Shown one piece after another: positions 33,993-44,102 of a stretch of DNA of 64,000 bases (position 1 is its first letter; every line of letters begins with the position of its first letter). The notes under the pieces are model-generated. The model was not told where the DNA came from and did not search any database. It saw only the letters and a list, made by a program, of their open reading frames with translations. Location: assembly GCA_035426385.1 (NCBI GenBank), contig DAOLZQ010000006.1, forward strand, positions 1-64,000, read 5' to 3'. This DNA is from Parvibacillus sp035426385 (GTDB taxonomy: Bacteria > Bacteroidota > Bacteroidia > Chitinophagales > Saprospiraceae). Both the position numbers and the translations under genes were made by a program.

Positions 33993-35237
33993 TCAAGAAA
34001 TACTAAATTCTGTCAAAGTAGTACATATTATATCTATACAATCACTTAATTGTGATGGGGTCATAACCAGAGGCGGCGCAAATCGAATAATATTGCCGTG
34101 TGTAGGCTTAGCCAACAAGCCTTTATCTGCCATAGAAAGGCAAATATTCCAGGCTGTCTCACTATCGGGGGAATCATTGATCTCAACAGCCGTCAATAAT
34201 CCTCTTCCCCTAACTGCGGAGACTAATGAATTAGTTTTTTGAAACTTCGACATTTCTTCAATGAAGATTCTTCCCAACATTTCTGCATTCGAAGCCAGAT
34301 CTTCATCCAGCACAACCTGCATAGCTTCAGTAGCCACCGCACATGCCAATGGATTTCCACCAAAGGTAGATCCGTGCTGACCGGGTTTTATACAGAGCAT
34401 GATGTCATCATCAGCCAGCACTGCGGAGACTGGTAATACACCACCAGAAAGTGCCTTTCCTAAAATAAGAATATCCGGTCTGATATTCAAGTGATCACAA
34501 GCCAACATTTTCCCTGTTCGGGCAATACCGGTCTGAACCTCATCAGCCATAAAAAGAATATTTCTTGCTTTACATAGCTCAGCAGTCTTAATCATATACT
34601 GATCATCAGGAACAATAACTCCTGCTTCACCTTGTATAGGTTCTAGCAGGACTCCGACAACATTCGGGTCCTCACAAGCTAGTTCCATAGCGTGCAGGTC
34701 ATTGTACGGCACGGTAACGATGCCAGGAAGAAATGGACCAAAATTCTCGCGTGTATCTTCATCTGTTGACATAGTTACAGCAGCGAGGGTGCGGCCGTGA
34801 AAATTTCCTGAAGCTGTGATTATTTTAGCTTTTCCATGGGGAACTCCTTTTACCTCATAGCCCCATTTTCGAGCGAGTTTAAGTCCGGTTTCAACGGCTT
34901 CAACCCCTGTATTGACGGGTAATAGTTTTTCATACCCAAAAAGTGAAGTCATAAACTCGTAGTAGGGCCCCAATTGATCATTGTAGAAAGCTCTTGATGT
35001 CAAAGTTAGGTTTGCTGCTTGCTCTACCAATGCCTTTGTAATCCGTGGATGACAATGCCCCTGGTTCACTGCGCTATAAGCAGACAGGAAATCATAATAT
35101 TTCTTTCCCTCCACATCCCACACGTGTACGCCCTTACCTCGACTTAGGACTACAGGAAGAGGATGATAGTTATGAGCACCATAATTGCTCTCCTGGATTA
35201 TGAAATCTTCGGCATGAACATTAGTTGTTGTGAACAT
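33993..35237 (-). CDS. rocD: Ornithine--oxo-acid transaminase
   Basis: The 414-residue class III PLP aminotransferase converts ornithine and 2-oxoglutarate to glutamate semialdehyde and glutamate. The start region YHPLPVVLSRGKGVHVWDVEG, the DEVQTG motif and the PLP lysine in ILGKALSGG are visible; STFGGNPLACAVA is the family's next signature. It feeds arginine/ornithine carbon into glutamate, upstream of the glutamate dehydrogenase at 53212-54630. It lies 27 bases downstream of the thioredoxin-fold lipoprotein gene. Confidence 0.94.
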   Translation of the reverse strand: MFTTTNVHAEDFIIQESNYGAHNYHPLPVVLSRGKGVHVWDVEGKKYYDFLSAYSAVNQGHCHPRITKALVEQAANLTLTSRAFYNDQLGPYYEFMTSLFGYEKLLPVNTGVEAVETGLKLARKWGYEVKGVPHGKAKIITASGNFHGRTLAAVTMSTDEDTRENFGPFLPGIVTVPYNDLHAMELACEDPNVVGVLLEPIQGEAGVIVPDDQYMIKTAELCKARNILFMADEVQTGIARTGKMLACDHLNIRPDILILGKALSGGVLPVSAVLADDDIMLCIKPGQHGSTFGGNPLACAVATEAMQVVLDEDLASNAEMLGRIFIEEMSKFQKTNSLVSAVRGRGLLTAVEINDSPDSETAWNICLSMADKGLLAKPTHGNIIRFAPPLVMTPSQLSDCIDIICTTLTEFSIS

Positions 35238-35264
35238 AAGAATAAAATAAAATAATCTAAAAAA

Positions 35265-36380
35265 TTAAAGTGCTTTCTGCAATTGTGCTTCAAGGTCAAC
35301 GCGAGGATTATCCGCTAGTATTTTCCCATCTCTACCTATGAGAAAGGTGCGAGGAATGGAAGTCACCCCGTAATCACGAGCCGGAGCACACTCCCACTTC
35401 ATCAGATCACTAACATGGTTCTTCCAGATGAGTCCATCTTTTTGTATAGCCTCAGTCCATCTGGTTTTTTGTCCCTCCAGACTACCTGCCAGTTGATCAG
35501 CAGGCAACTTTTGTCTTGACCTACTATCAAGTCCATCCAATGATACACTGTAGACGGTGAAGCCTTTATCTTTATATTTATTATATATCTCAACTACGTG
35601 AGGATTAGCCTGTCTGCACGGGCCGCACCAACTCGCCCAAAAATCCAGTAATACTACTTTACCTCTGAGACTGGAAAGTTTAATTATGTTTCCGGAAGGA
35701 TCTGGTAAAGATATCTCAGGAGCCATGTCACCTATCTTAAAGTTACCCTGAGGTGATGGAGGCTGAGCATTTTGGTTGATAAGTTGTTTAAGTGATTGCT
35801 CATACATTGGAATATATTCTGACTGGGGATCAAATTTCTTAATTTTATCTATGATGCCTCCAAGTGTAGCTACGGCTTCCTTTGGGTTATTTTGCATTCC
35901 TACGAACACCATCTGAATAGCTGCATAAGGATTTTTTGCTTCTTCTATCGCTTTCTTGACACCATCTGCATCTAGCGCCTTATTTACTATTTTATTGACG
36001 AAGGAGAAAAATTCTGCAGTACCTACTGACCCTGTGGTAACAAATGCTAGATTGTTAAAATCTTCCATTGTACCATTAATTGTTATCGCATTTTCATTTC
36101 CATCGACTATAATGGGCAGATACTTTTGCTCTATAGTCAATTTATATATGCCCTTCTTTAAGGCAGTATCACTCTTTAGAGTAAATTTTCCATCTGCTGA
36201 AGCGGTTGCTTTGGCAACTTCATTATATTGGTTTTGAGTACCCCAACGTTCGAGTTTGACTTCTTTATTTTCAGCACCCTTAATTTCACCGGTGACAGTA
36301 AATCCATTTTTAGTTGTGTTGCAGGCAAAAAAGACTTGGATAAAGCTTAAGAAGAATAGAAATACAAAGGTTTTTTTCAT
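35265..36380 (-). CDS. Lipoprotein with DUF4369 and TlpA-like thioredoxin domains
   Basis: The product has 371 residues. A lipoprotein signal (ending IQVFFAC) precedes an N-terminal beta domain (about 25-120) of the DUF4369 type and a helical linker. A TlpA/AhpC-TSA domain (about 225-371) carries DFWASWCGPCRQANPHVV and the cis-Pro VTSIPRTFLIGRDG. These membrane-bound thiol-disulfide reductases serve periplasmic redox or cytochrome c maturation in Bacteroidota. It is encoded 13 bases after purL and probably shares its transcript. Confidence 0.92.
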   Translation of the reverse strand: MKKTFVFLFFLSFIQVFFACNTTKNGFTVTGEIKGAENKEVKLERWGTQNQYNEVAKATASADGKFTLKSDTALKKGIYKLTIEQKYLPIIVDGNENAITINGTMEDFNNLAFVTTGSVGTAEFFSFVNKIVNKALDADGVKKAIEEAKNPYAAIQMVFVGMQNNPKEAVATLGGIIDKIKKFDPQSEYIPMYEQSLKQLINQNAQPPSPQGNFKIGDMAPEISLPDPSGNIIKLSSLRGKVVLLDFWASWCGPCRQANPHVVEIYNKYKDKGFTVYSVSLDGLDSRSRQKLPADQLAGSLEGQKTRWTEAIQKDGLIWKNHVSDLMKWECAPARDYGVTSIPRTFLIGRDGKILADNPRVDLEAQLQKAL

Positions 36381-36393
36381 TCGTGTTTTGTGT

Positions 36394-38616
36394 TTATTGT
36401 GTGATAAGTTCGCTCAAATGATTTTCGTAAATATTTTTATATTCATTTATAGAGCCAAATTTAATACTATTGATGGAGATCATTTTAGATGTCACCATAC
36501 CTAAACGTAAATAATCAATTTTTAGTGAGTGAATTTTTTCCATAACCACTTCTGCATTTTCTGCTGAAAATGAGACTACCACTCTGGATTGACCTTCACC
36601 AAACAACTGTGCATCAAGCCTCAATGTGTCAGGAAGATTGATATCAAACCCAAGTTCATGTTTATAACAGCATTCTAATAAACATTGGAACAGGCCGCCT
36701 TCTGAAAGATCGTGTGCATTATGAAGCAATTGTGATGTATTGAGCTCGGTAATGACCCGATGTAACTTTAATTCTTCATCCACTTTGAAGTAAGGAACCG
36801 GTGAAACTGGTCTCTGGTGAATAAACCTAAGGTATTCTGAAGAGCCCATATCATCTGTCTGAGTCCCGATCAATAAAATTACATCACCGGATGCCTTAAA
36901 AGATAATGATTGAAAATGACTTATATCATCCATCAGGCCCAGCATACCGATCGTAGGGGTGGGAAATATAGGTTCTGTAGTACCCTCTAATTGAGTCTGA
37001 TTATAGAAACTGACATTTCCACCCGTTACGGGTGTTTGTAGTGTACGGCAGGCATCACCCATTCCTTTGATGACCTCCACGAACTGATAATACACTTCAG
37101 GATTATAAGGATTTCCAAAATTAAGACAATTAGTTATTGCTACTGGACGTCCCCCTGCGCAGATAATGTTCCTCGCCGCTTCATAAACTGCTATTTGTGC
37201 GCCAGTATATGGATCGGCATACACAAAGGTTGAATTACAATCCGTGGTAGCTACAAGCGCCCGATTAGTGTTTTTTATTCTGATCACTGATGCGTCAGAG
37301 GCTTCACCACCAAAAATGGTATTGGTTCGAACCATAGAATCGTATTGCTCACTTATCCAGCGTCTTGAGAGCAGATTAGGTGAAGATACAAGTTCTCTCG
37401 CAGTGCCGACAATATCCTCAGGCTCAGGGATAAGCTCATTAGAAAAACCATCTAACTGATCAAGATATTTGGGGCGGGTAAATTCACGATCATAGATCGG
37501 AGCTCCTCCGCCAAGTACCAGACTATAAGCATTTACCTCTGCTACTTTGTCGCCTTCGAAATAAAATTCCAACATACCGGAATCAGTTACCACTCCAATG
37601 TCGGTGCAAGGTAGGTCCCATTTGTCAAAAACTGCAACGAGGTCTTTTTCTCTTCCCTGATGGCAAACGATGAGCATTCTCTCTTGACTTTCAGATAATA
37701 GCAATTCAAAAGGAACCATATTCCTTTGTCGTCTTGGCACAAGACTAAGGTCAATGATCATTCCTGCCTCACCTTTTGCACTCATTTCTGAGGTGGAGCA
37801 AATGATGCCGGCCGCGCCCATATCCTGCATTCCCACTATAGCACCTGTCTGTATAGCTTCTAGTGAAGCTTCAAGTAATAGTTTTTCCTGAAATGGGTCA
37901 CCTACCTGTACAGAGGGAAGATCCTCTGCACTATCTTCATGCAAGTCTGCAGAGGCAAAGGTGGCACCATGTATCCCGTCTTTTCCGGTAGCAGCTCCAA
38001 CGATAAATACTCGATTGCCTACTCCTGTTGCTATTGCTGAGACAGTTTCACCTATTTTGACAACACCGATCGACATTGCATTAACCAGGATATTTTGATT
38101 GTAGGAAGGGTTGAAAAAAGTCTCACCTCCCACAGTTGGAATACCCAGGCAGTTGCCATAGTCTCCTATTCCATGGACTACACCTTTTACAAGGCGGCGC
38201 ATGTGACTGGAATTCAAGTCGCCAAACCTGAGCGAATTCAAAGCTGCTATCGGCCGAGCCCCCATAGTGAAGATATCACGATGAATACCTCCGACACCTG
38301 TAGCTGCACCTTGATAGGGTTCCACTGCTGATGGGTGATTGTGACTCTCTATTTTAAATGCACAGGCTAATCCATCTCCGATATCTATCAGACCTGCATT
38401 TTCTTCACCTGCTTCAGCTAAGAGCCCCGGACCACTTCTAGGGAGAGTTTTAAGGTACTTTATGGAATTTTTATAAGAACAATGTTCAGACCACATCACC
38501 GAATATATGCTTAATTCATTAAAATTGGGCTGGCGGCCCATGATTTCAATGATTAAATCATACTCTGATTCGGTAAGGCCTAAATTGGTTGCAGTAGCAA
38601 GATTAACATCAGTCAT
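36394..38616 (-). CDS. purL: Phosphoribosylformylglycinamidine synthase, small-type PurL
   Basis: The product has 740 residues, the length of the small (Bacillus-type) PurL rather than the roughly 1200-1300-residue fused form. It makes FGAM from FGAR using ATP and ammonia from PurQ. Motifs include MWSEHCSYKNS, KIESHNHPSAVEPYQGAATGVGG and VGGETFFNPSYNQN. Its partner PurS is at 23555-23809. I chose ATG at 38616 because upstream codons offer only rare starts. It follows ribE by 82 bases. Confidence 0.96.
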   Translation of the reverse strand: MTDVNLATATNLGLTESEYDLIIEIMGRQPNFNELSIYSVMWSEHCSYKNSIKYLKTLPRSGPGLLAEAGEENAGLIDIGDGLACAFKIESHNHPSAVEPYQGAATGVGGIHRDIFTMGARPIAALNSLRFGDLNSSHMRRLVKGVVHGIGDYGNCLGIPTVGGETFFNPSYNQNILVNAMSIGVVKIGETVSAIATGVGNRVFIVGAATGKDGIHGATFASADLHEDSAEDLPSVQVGDPFQEKLLLEASLEAIQTGAIVGMQDMGAAGIICSTSEMSAKGEAGMIIDLSLVPRRQRNMVPFELLLSESQERMLIVCHQGREKDLVAVFDKWDLPCTDIGVVTDSGMLEFYFEGDKVAEVNAYSLVLGGGAPIYDREFTRPKYLDQLDGFSNELIPEPEDIVGTARELVSSPNLLSRRWISEQYDSMVRTNTIFGGEASDASVIRIKNTNRALVATTDCNSTFVYADPYTGAQIAVYEAARNIICAGGRPVAITNCLNFGNPYNPEVYYQFVEVIKGMGDACRTLQTPVTGGNVSFYNQTQLEGTTEPIFPTPTIGMLGLMDDISHFQSLSFKASGDVILLIGTQTDDMGSSEYLRFIHQRPVSPVPYFKVDEELKLHRVITELNTSQLLHNAHDLSEGGLFQCLLECCYKHELGFDINLPDTLRLDAQLFGEGQSRVVVSFSAENAEVVMEKIHSLKIDYLRLGMVTSKMISINSIKFGSINEYKNIYENHLSELITQ

Positions 38617-38698
38617 GAAATTATCCGGAATCAATTAAGCCATAAAGGTAGCTTGAAATATTATATAGTCAAATAAAAAATATGTTGCTCTCGGGCAA

Positions 38699-39283
38699 TT
38701 ATTTGGACTGCATATACCTTTCGATGTATTTTCCTATGATATCATATTCCAAATTGACAAGATCACCCGGATGTAAGCTGTGTAGATTGGTTACTTTCCA
38801 AGTCAGCGGGATAATGGCTACATCAAAAAAAGTTTCCTGAAGATCAGCAATAGTTAGACTAATACCTTGTAGGCAGATAGATCCCTTATTTACCATAAGA
38901 CGAGCTTTGTCAGTCGGATATGTGATACGTAGGCGAATGTCATCTGAGTGGTGTCTTATACTCTCTACCTCCCCACGACCATCTACGTGACCCAGTACCA
39001 TATGTCCATCAAATCTATAATCTGCACGCATAGCCCTTTCTACATTGATGAGCGCACCTACTTGCCATCTGGATACAGCAGTCCGATCAGTCTGATCTAT
39101 CACCTGTACCTGATATGTGTTGTACTCTACCCGGACTACTGTCAGACAAATACCATTATGACTGACGCTCTCCCCTATCTTTAATTCTTCTGCAAATGCT
39201 GCCGAGAGAGTATAAGTGAGAAGTTGTGGAGACTCTGTGATTGCCTCTACACGCGAGGTACATTCTATAATTCCGGTAAACAT
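38699..39283 (-). CDS. ribE: Riboflavin synthase, alpha chain
   Basis: The product has 194 residues as two lumazine-binding repeats. The first opens MFTGIIE with SHNGICLTV; the second is GHMVLGHVDGRGEV with NKGSICLQGISLTI. It dismutates two 6,7-dimethyl-8-ribityllumazine molecules to riboflavin. Its start is 2 bases from the end of the large T9SS cargo gene, an odd pairing. ribD is unlinked at 28370-29419. Confidence 0.96.
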   Translation of the reverse strand: MFTGIIECTSRVEAITESPQLLTYTLSAAFAEELKIGESVSHNGICLTVVRVEYNTYQVQVIDQTDRTAVSRWQVGALINVERAMRADYRFDGHMVLGHVDGRGEVESIRHHSDDIRLRITYPTDKARLMVNKGSICLQGISLTIADLQETFFDVAIIPLTWKVTNLHSLHPGDLVNLEYDIIGKYIERYMQSK

Positions 39284-39285
39284 AG

Positions 39286-42039
39286 TTATCTTATAATTTC
39301 AATATATCCAGATAGAGTTTCAATTAATAATTCACCTGTATTTCCGGGACCAAAAGAATACACATTGCAAGTATAATAGTATGTACCATCAGGCACCTGA
39401 CTTCCATTATTATCTGAACCAGTCCAATTTATATTGGGATCATTTGTCGAAAACAATTGATTTCCCCAACGATTGAAAACTTTAAAGTCAACTTTTGAAA
39501 TGAACTGATATGGAAAAGGCTTAAAAATATCATTGCTTCCATCACCATTCGGGGTGAAGGCATTTGGTAGTTTATAGACCGGACAATTCTCCATACATAC
39601 TATATTGCTCGGTTCACTTACGTTGCCTATTGAGTCAAAAGCTACAATCTCATAACAACCGGCGAGTCCAAACTCAACAGAAAAATGGTCATAACTAAGA
39701 ACTTGTGGATCTGTGATTCTCGTGATTTCTTCCCGATCAGCACTTTTATTTTCACGATAATAAATAATGTATCCCCTTACATCACCCTGTGTCCCACATA
39801 TAGAGTCAGGATTAGTCCAGAGCAGATGGTTAGATAGATTTCCGATGATATTCACTTTACCGCAATCATTCACTACTTGCAAGTGTGGCGCACATGGCGG
39901 CATTGAATCAATCGGAATAGCACATACGTCTTGTGACCAATTAATCAGGGGCTCGGGAATGTAAGAAAGATTATAGGTCCCAAATGATTTGACTTTATAA
40001 CAATAGGTCTCACCGTTGCTTCTATCAGAATCAATATATTTCCTAGCCGTCGTAACACCTATTGAATCAAATTGGCCGGTTGTGTTTTTCCTAAAAATTG
40101 CATAATTATAATTTGAGAAAGGCACAAATTCCTCCCAGGTCAAAATCACTTTCTCATCTATTCCTACCGTTGTTAAAAAAACAGAAGAAGCTGAAGTAGA
40201 TTTACTATGCATCTGCAAAGGAGATCCATAGTGCAGCTCTATCAGATACTCATAGGGCATTACTTTAGTATTCAGGAATGTATCAACAAATGAAGTAGTC
40301 ACTGCGTCTAAGAAATGCACCGACATAAATCGGGCTCCCGGTATCTCTGTAAAACTATTATTTCCTATTCCCGGACTGCGCTTGAGAATATAAGTGTAAG
40401 GGCCCGGAAAACTCACAGTATCAAAGGTTGTTGGTTGCGGGAGCGCCCACTGGATAAACATCGAGCCATTCTGAGCCGTATTTACTACGGACACATTTGT
40501 GATCAGACAGATATCTATCTCCTGACGGGCACATGCTTCCATGGAAGCAAGACTACTGACTTGATTGTAAGGAAATCCACCTGAAGTAGTGCGAGCAAAG
40601 ATGGCTTCGACTCTGTAACAATAGGATTTACCTTTTTCTATATTGTTGTCTTTGTAAAAATAGCCCATAGCATCCTTATCTTGAATACTATAAGCTATGC
40701 GTGTGTAGCCCTGACCCTGCAAGCTGGGATTGCAAGTATCTACCTTGAAGCTGGAGCTGTTGACCTTGCGCCAAATATTAAAGCCACGGAAAAACCGATT
40801 GCTTGTATTTTCACAGGAATATGGAGCATCCCAAGTCAACCTGATGTGGTCACTCCCTGCGACAGCTTTCAAATTCTCGGGAGCGGGAGCTATGACTTTT
40901 ATCCTAAGTGTTTGCAAGTCTGATAAACCACTAAGTGTATCATTCTGACTAAATTTATTATCAACAGCTTTAAATATTACTGAATAATATTGAGAATTGA
41001 CCGCATCACATGAAGGCGTCCATTCAAATATCCCTATCACAGGCGCGTCCGCATACCCTGAAGGGGCAGTAAAAGTGGCCGTCTGAGTAGCTAAGACCAG
41101 CGGTCCACCTAAAGCAGTCAGTTTAATTTTCTGAGCGGGCATATCATTATCGGTCGCAATCACTGTCAGTCTAAGTGGTTGACCGGCAATGATACAAGTA
41201 TCACGCAGAGATGAGATCTCCGGAGGTGTGTTCTTGCAATTATCCAAAATCAAAATTTGCATGTCTCTGATCATTGAATTAATTAAGATTCCTTGACGGT
41301 ATTCTTTAATAAGAATGGCAATATTATACTCACCTGCCAATTGAGGTGAGTTCCAGACAAAGTCACCGGTAACCGGATTTAATCCAATATTATTATTTGG
41401 TCCAGGAGCTACTTGATTGGGATACAGATAATTAGGGACATCTGATTGAACAAATTGCTTGGGTACAATGAGCTCGTATGCGATGCTATCCTGATCATGA
41501 TCATCGAATGCATTTGGATTGTGTATAAAAATCTGTCCGACGCATCCTACATCTATGGGTGGTTGCAACAAGATAGGAGAACTATTATATCCCTGAAATT
41601 GAGGATTAAGCAAAGTAAAGGTAGTCTCGATATGAAAAGGAATATTTTCGGAGTTGGGTGGATTAACATTTAAAATCCCTGCATTGCGATTGGGATCAGT
41701 TACACTCATGGTAAATTGTGAAATAGAAGGATAAGTGTGCTCCGATACGTACAAGTTGTATTTTGTGTCATTCCCAATGAAGACTCCTTCACCACCGCCA
41801 TTGGAGCGAACTACAAACTGTCTAGTTCCATCGCCCCATTCCATCTGAAGTGAGTCACGATCGGCATCCACTGAGCTAGCTTTAGTATAGGTAATAATGG
41901 TAGCCCTGACTCTTAGATTACCTATCTGTTCATAGATAATCTCACCGGCTCGATTGTGAGTCGCAAATGCCGTCACTGGTAATAATACCATCAGACAACT
42001 AAGAAAACTAATCAGATTACGATTCAATGGGTTCACCAT
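39286..42039 (-). CDS. Large secreted multi-domain protein with T9SS type B tail
   Basis: The product has 917 residues. A signal peptide (about 1-26, ending TAFA) precedes beta-rich Ig/cadherin-like modules. From about 385 to 800 there are repeated fibronectin-III-like units (NLKAVAGSDHIRLTWD, then VILTWEEFVPFSNYNYAIFR). The tail from about 828 has YKLPNAFTPNGDGSNDIF, FKVFNRWGNQLF and PDGTYYYTCNVY, a type B sorting domain. No catalytic motif is visible, so a surface adhesin or scaffold role is likely. It sits 2 bases upstream of ribE. Confidence 0.9.
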   Translation of the reverse strand: MVNPLNRNLISFLSCLMVLLPVTAFATHNRAGEIIYEQIGNLRVRATIITYTKASSVDADRDSLQMEWGDGTRQFVVRSNGGGEGVFIGNDTKYNLYVSEHTYPSISQFTMSVTDPNRNAGILNVNPPNSENIPFHIETTFTLLNPQFQGYNSSPILLQPPIDVGCVGQIFIHNPNAFDDHDQDSIAYELIVPKQFVQSDVPNYLYPNQVAPGPNNNIGLNPVTGDFVWNSPQLAGEYNIAILIKEYRQGILINSMIRDMQILILDNCKNTPPEISSLRDTCIIAGQPLRLTVIATDNDMPAQKIKLTALGGPLVLATQTATFTAPSGYADAPVIGIFEWTPSCDAVNSQYYSVIFKAVDNKFSQNDTLSGLSDLQTLRIKVIAPAPENLKAVAGSDHIRLTWDAPYSCENTSNRFFRGFNIWRKVNSSSFKVDTCNPSLQGQGYTRIAYSIQDKDAMGYFYKDNNIEKGKSYCYRVEAIFARTTSGGFPYNQVSSLASMEACARQEIDICLITNVSVVNTAQNGSMFIQWALPQPTTFDTVSFPGPYTYILKRSPGIGNNSFTEIPGARFMSVHFLDAVTTSFVDTFLNTKVMPYEYLIELHYGSPLQMHSKSTSASSVFLTTVGIDEKVILTWEEFVPFSNYNYAIFRKNTTGQFDSIGVTTARKYIDSDRSNGETYCYKVKSFGTYNLSYIPEPLINWSQDVCAIPIDSMPPCAPHLQVVNDCGKVNIIGNLSNHLLWTNPDSICGTQGDVRGYIIYYRENKSADREEITRITDPQVLSYDHFSVEFGLAGCYEIVAFDSIGNVSEPSNIVCMENCPVYKLPNAFTPNGDGSNDIFKPFPYQFISKVDFKVFNRWGNQLFSTNDPNINWTGSDNNGSQVPDGTYYYTCNVYSFGPGNTGELLIETLSGYIEIIR

Positions 42040-42164
42040 TCAAATATAAACGAAATTATAATCCTAATTCAGATTCCTCTTCTTAGAAAAATACAATCTA
42101 GGATAACCAATGTACCACTCAACGAGCCAATCTGTTGTATTTTATAAGATAAGACGCATTTTTA

Positions 42165-43931
42165 TTAAAAAAAATAGCCCGAATCAACTATCATTTTAGC
42201 AGCGATTTTTCGGCGTAGCACTTTTACATTGACGGGTTCTTTTTTTGTAAATCTCTTGACACCCATCAACATTATCTTCAGCTCATCGCCACTTGCAAAA
42301 GAAGACAACGCATCTACTGCATTCTTGGCTATTCGATCCTGTGCATCATGGAAGTACACTTTCATAATGGCTTCCTTTTCTTCCAGGGCATCATCTCCGG
42401 CAAGTAATAACTCCTGTAATCGGCATAATGTAGATTCAAGATTAAACACATCGATCATGATGTCAGCTATATTTAGTATGATCTCCTGCTCATTCTTTAG
42501 ATCTAATTTTCCATCCATTTGGTATTTTGCTGCAGCACCTGCTACGACTAGAAGCACCTTTTTATATTCACCTAGTGCTTTCACTTCAGCTCCATATTTA
42601 CCTTCCGGGGTTTCCATTTTTGGCATTCCAGTGAGTTCTTTCTGTACTTCCCAGGCAGGACCTACCATATCCAACTCGCCTTTTATGACGCGGCGAAGCA
42701 ACATATTTATCATAAGAAGCCGGTTGATCTCATTCGTTCCTTCGTAGATTCTGTTTATCCTGGTATCCCTATATATCCGAGCAGGCAGGAATTCTTCTGA
42801 ATATCCATTGCCTCCATGGATTTGAACTGTTTCATCGACTACGTAATCAATGACTTCACTACCGTAGATTTTAGCGATAGCGCACTCTATAGCATATTCT
42901 TCAGCTGATTCCAATAATGCTTTTTCATATGGAGTACCTTTTTCCAGTTCAAAATTTTTCCAATTCTCTATCAGATTGGCAATGCGATAAACAGTGGATT
43001 CCAATACAAATGTCCGTATTGCCATTTCTGACAACTTAAACTGGATAGCACCAAAAGAAGAAATCGGTACACCAAACTGATGCCGTTCGTTAGCATAGGT
43101 AGTAGCTAAAGTAGAAACATGCTTAGAGCCACCACACACCAATACACCCAGCTTGAAGCGACCCATGTTGAGTACATTAAAAGCGATTAAATGACCCTTT
43201 CCTATCTCTCCAAGCACATTCGCTACCGGTACTGGAGCATTTTCAAAAAATATCTGGCGCGTCGAAGAACCTTTTATTCCCATTTTCTGTTCCTCGGCAC
43301 CAAGTGTTAGGCCTGCTGTGTCCCTATCGACAATAAACCCGGTAAACTTGTCTCCATCTACCTGAGCAAACACAATAAATACATCTGCGAAACCCGCATT
43401 CGATATCCACATCTTCTGTCCGGTCAAAAGGTAATGAGTGCCCGCTTCATTTAGTATTGCTTTGGTCTTAGCACTTAGTGCGTCACTACCTGATCCCGGC
43501 TCCGTAAGACAGTAGGCGGCTTTCAATTCGCCATTACAAAGACCTGGTAAGTACGATTGCTTTTGCTGTTCTGTACCAAAGTAGAGGATGGGCAACATTC
43601 CTATACCTGTATGTGCACCAAAGGTGGTGCTAAATGACGCATCTCCGCCACCTAATTCCTCAGATATAATAGCATTGATAATAGTATCAAATTCTTGCCC
43701 TCCATATTTTTCCGGCATATGAGCACCGATGAGCCCAAGTGCAGCTGCTTCTTCTACTAACTTAGGTTGCTCTTCTAATTTGCTTCCCCTTATCACTACT
43801 TCTTGCCGAATAAAAGAACGGACAGAGTCCCTGACGAGACGTTGTTCTTCATTCATTTTCTCAGGGATGTATTGTCCATCACTGCTGTATTTCTTAACTA
43901 GAAATTCACCGCCTTTATATTGACTTTCCAT
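42165..43931 (-). CDS. Acyl-CoA dehydrogenase with C-terminal extension
   Basis: The product has 588 residues, longer than the 380-residue simple enzymes and like the VLCAD/ACAD9-type. Family motifs are AAYCLTEPGSGSDA, KMWISNAGFADVF, and the catalytic base region RINRIYEGTNEINRL. The last 150 residues form a helical extension that in this subgroup aids dimer or membrane contact. It performs the first oxidation of fatty acyl-CoA and would pair with the thiolase at 30099-31280. ATG at 43931 is preferred over a TTG at 43952. A consensus promoter lies just upstream. Confidence 0.94.
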   Translation of the reverse strand: MESQYKGGEFLVKKYSSDGQYIPEKMNEEQRLVRDSVRSFIRQEVVIRGSKLEEQPKLVEEAAALGLIGAHMPEKYGGQEFDTIINAIISEELGGGDASFSTTFGAHTGIGMLPILYFGTEQQKQSYLPGLCNGELKAAYCLTEPGSGSDALSAKTKAILNEAGTHYLLTGQKMWISNAGFADVFIVFAQVDGDKFTGFIVDRDTAGLTLGAEEQKMGIKGSSTRQIFFENAPVPVANVLGEIGKGHLIAFNVLNMGRFKLGVLVCGGSKHVSTLATTYANERHQFGVPISSFGAIQFKLSEMAIRTFVLESTVYRIANLIENWKNFELEKGTPYEKALLESAEEYAIECAIAKIYGSEVIDYVVDETVQIHGGNGYSEEFLPARIYRDTRINRIYEGTNEINRLLMINMLLRRVIKGELDMVGPAWEVQKELTGMPKMETPEGKYGAEVKALGEYKKVLLVVAGAAAKYQMDGKLDLKNEQEIILNIADIMIDVFNLESTLCRLQELLLAGDDALEEKEAIMKVYFHDAQDRIAKNAVDALSSFASGDELKIMLMGVKRFTKKEPVNVKVLRRKIAAKMIVDSGYFF

Positions 43932-43949
43932 ATCATTATAATTTTTACA

Positions 43950-43981
43950 CAAAAATACCCCAGAAAGGTATCAATAGCAAA
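43950..43981 (-). promoter_or_regulatory. Consensus promoter for the acyl-CoA dehydrogenase
   Basis: Read leftward, TTTG (43981-43978) is followed after 20 bases by TATTTTTG (43957-43950), 18 bases from the ATG at 43931. The TTG at 43952 lies inside the -7 element and so is unlikely to be the start. Confidence 0.75.
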
Positions 43982-44102
43982 TACAGTGACCCACAAAAGA
44001 TTTGTTAACAATTTATTGCCAAATATTAGATGGTTTTTTGCAGTTATTGTCCAAAATACCAAATTATGTTCTTATATTATAATTTTATATAATATATTCT
44101 CA

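Noticed and set aside
42041..42048. TATATTTG (leftward) as promoter of the large T9SS cargo at 39286-42039
   Set aside because: It ends one base from the ATG, so transcription would begin inside the coding sequence; probably coincidental.
42229..42747. 172-codon rightward open frame inside the acyl-CoA dehydrogenase
   Set aside because: It is antisense to a conserved gene, with no promoter or family match.
44075..44102. AT-only inverted repeat near the end of rluD as a terminator
   Set aside because: The stem has no G-C pairs and would be too weak; it is what AT-rich DNA gives by chance.
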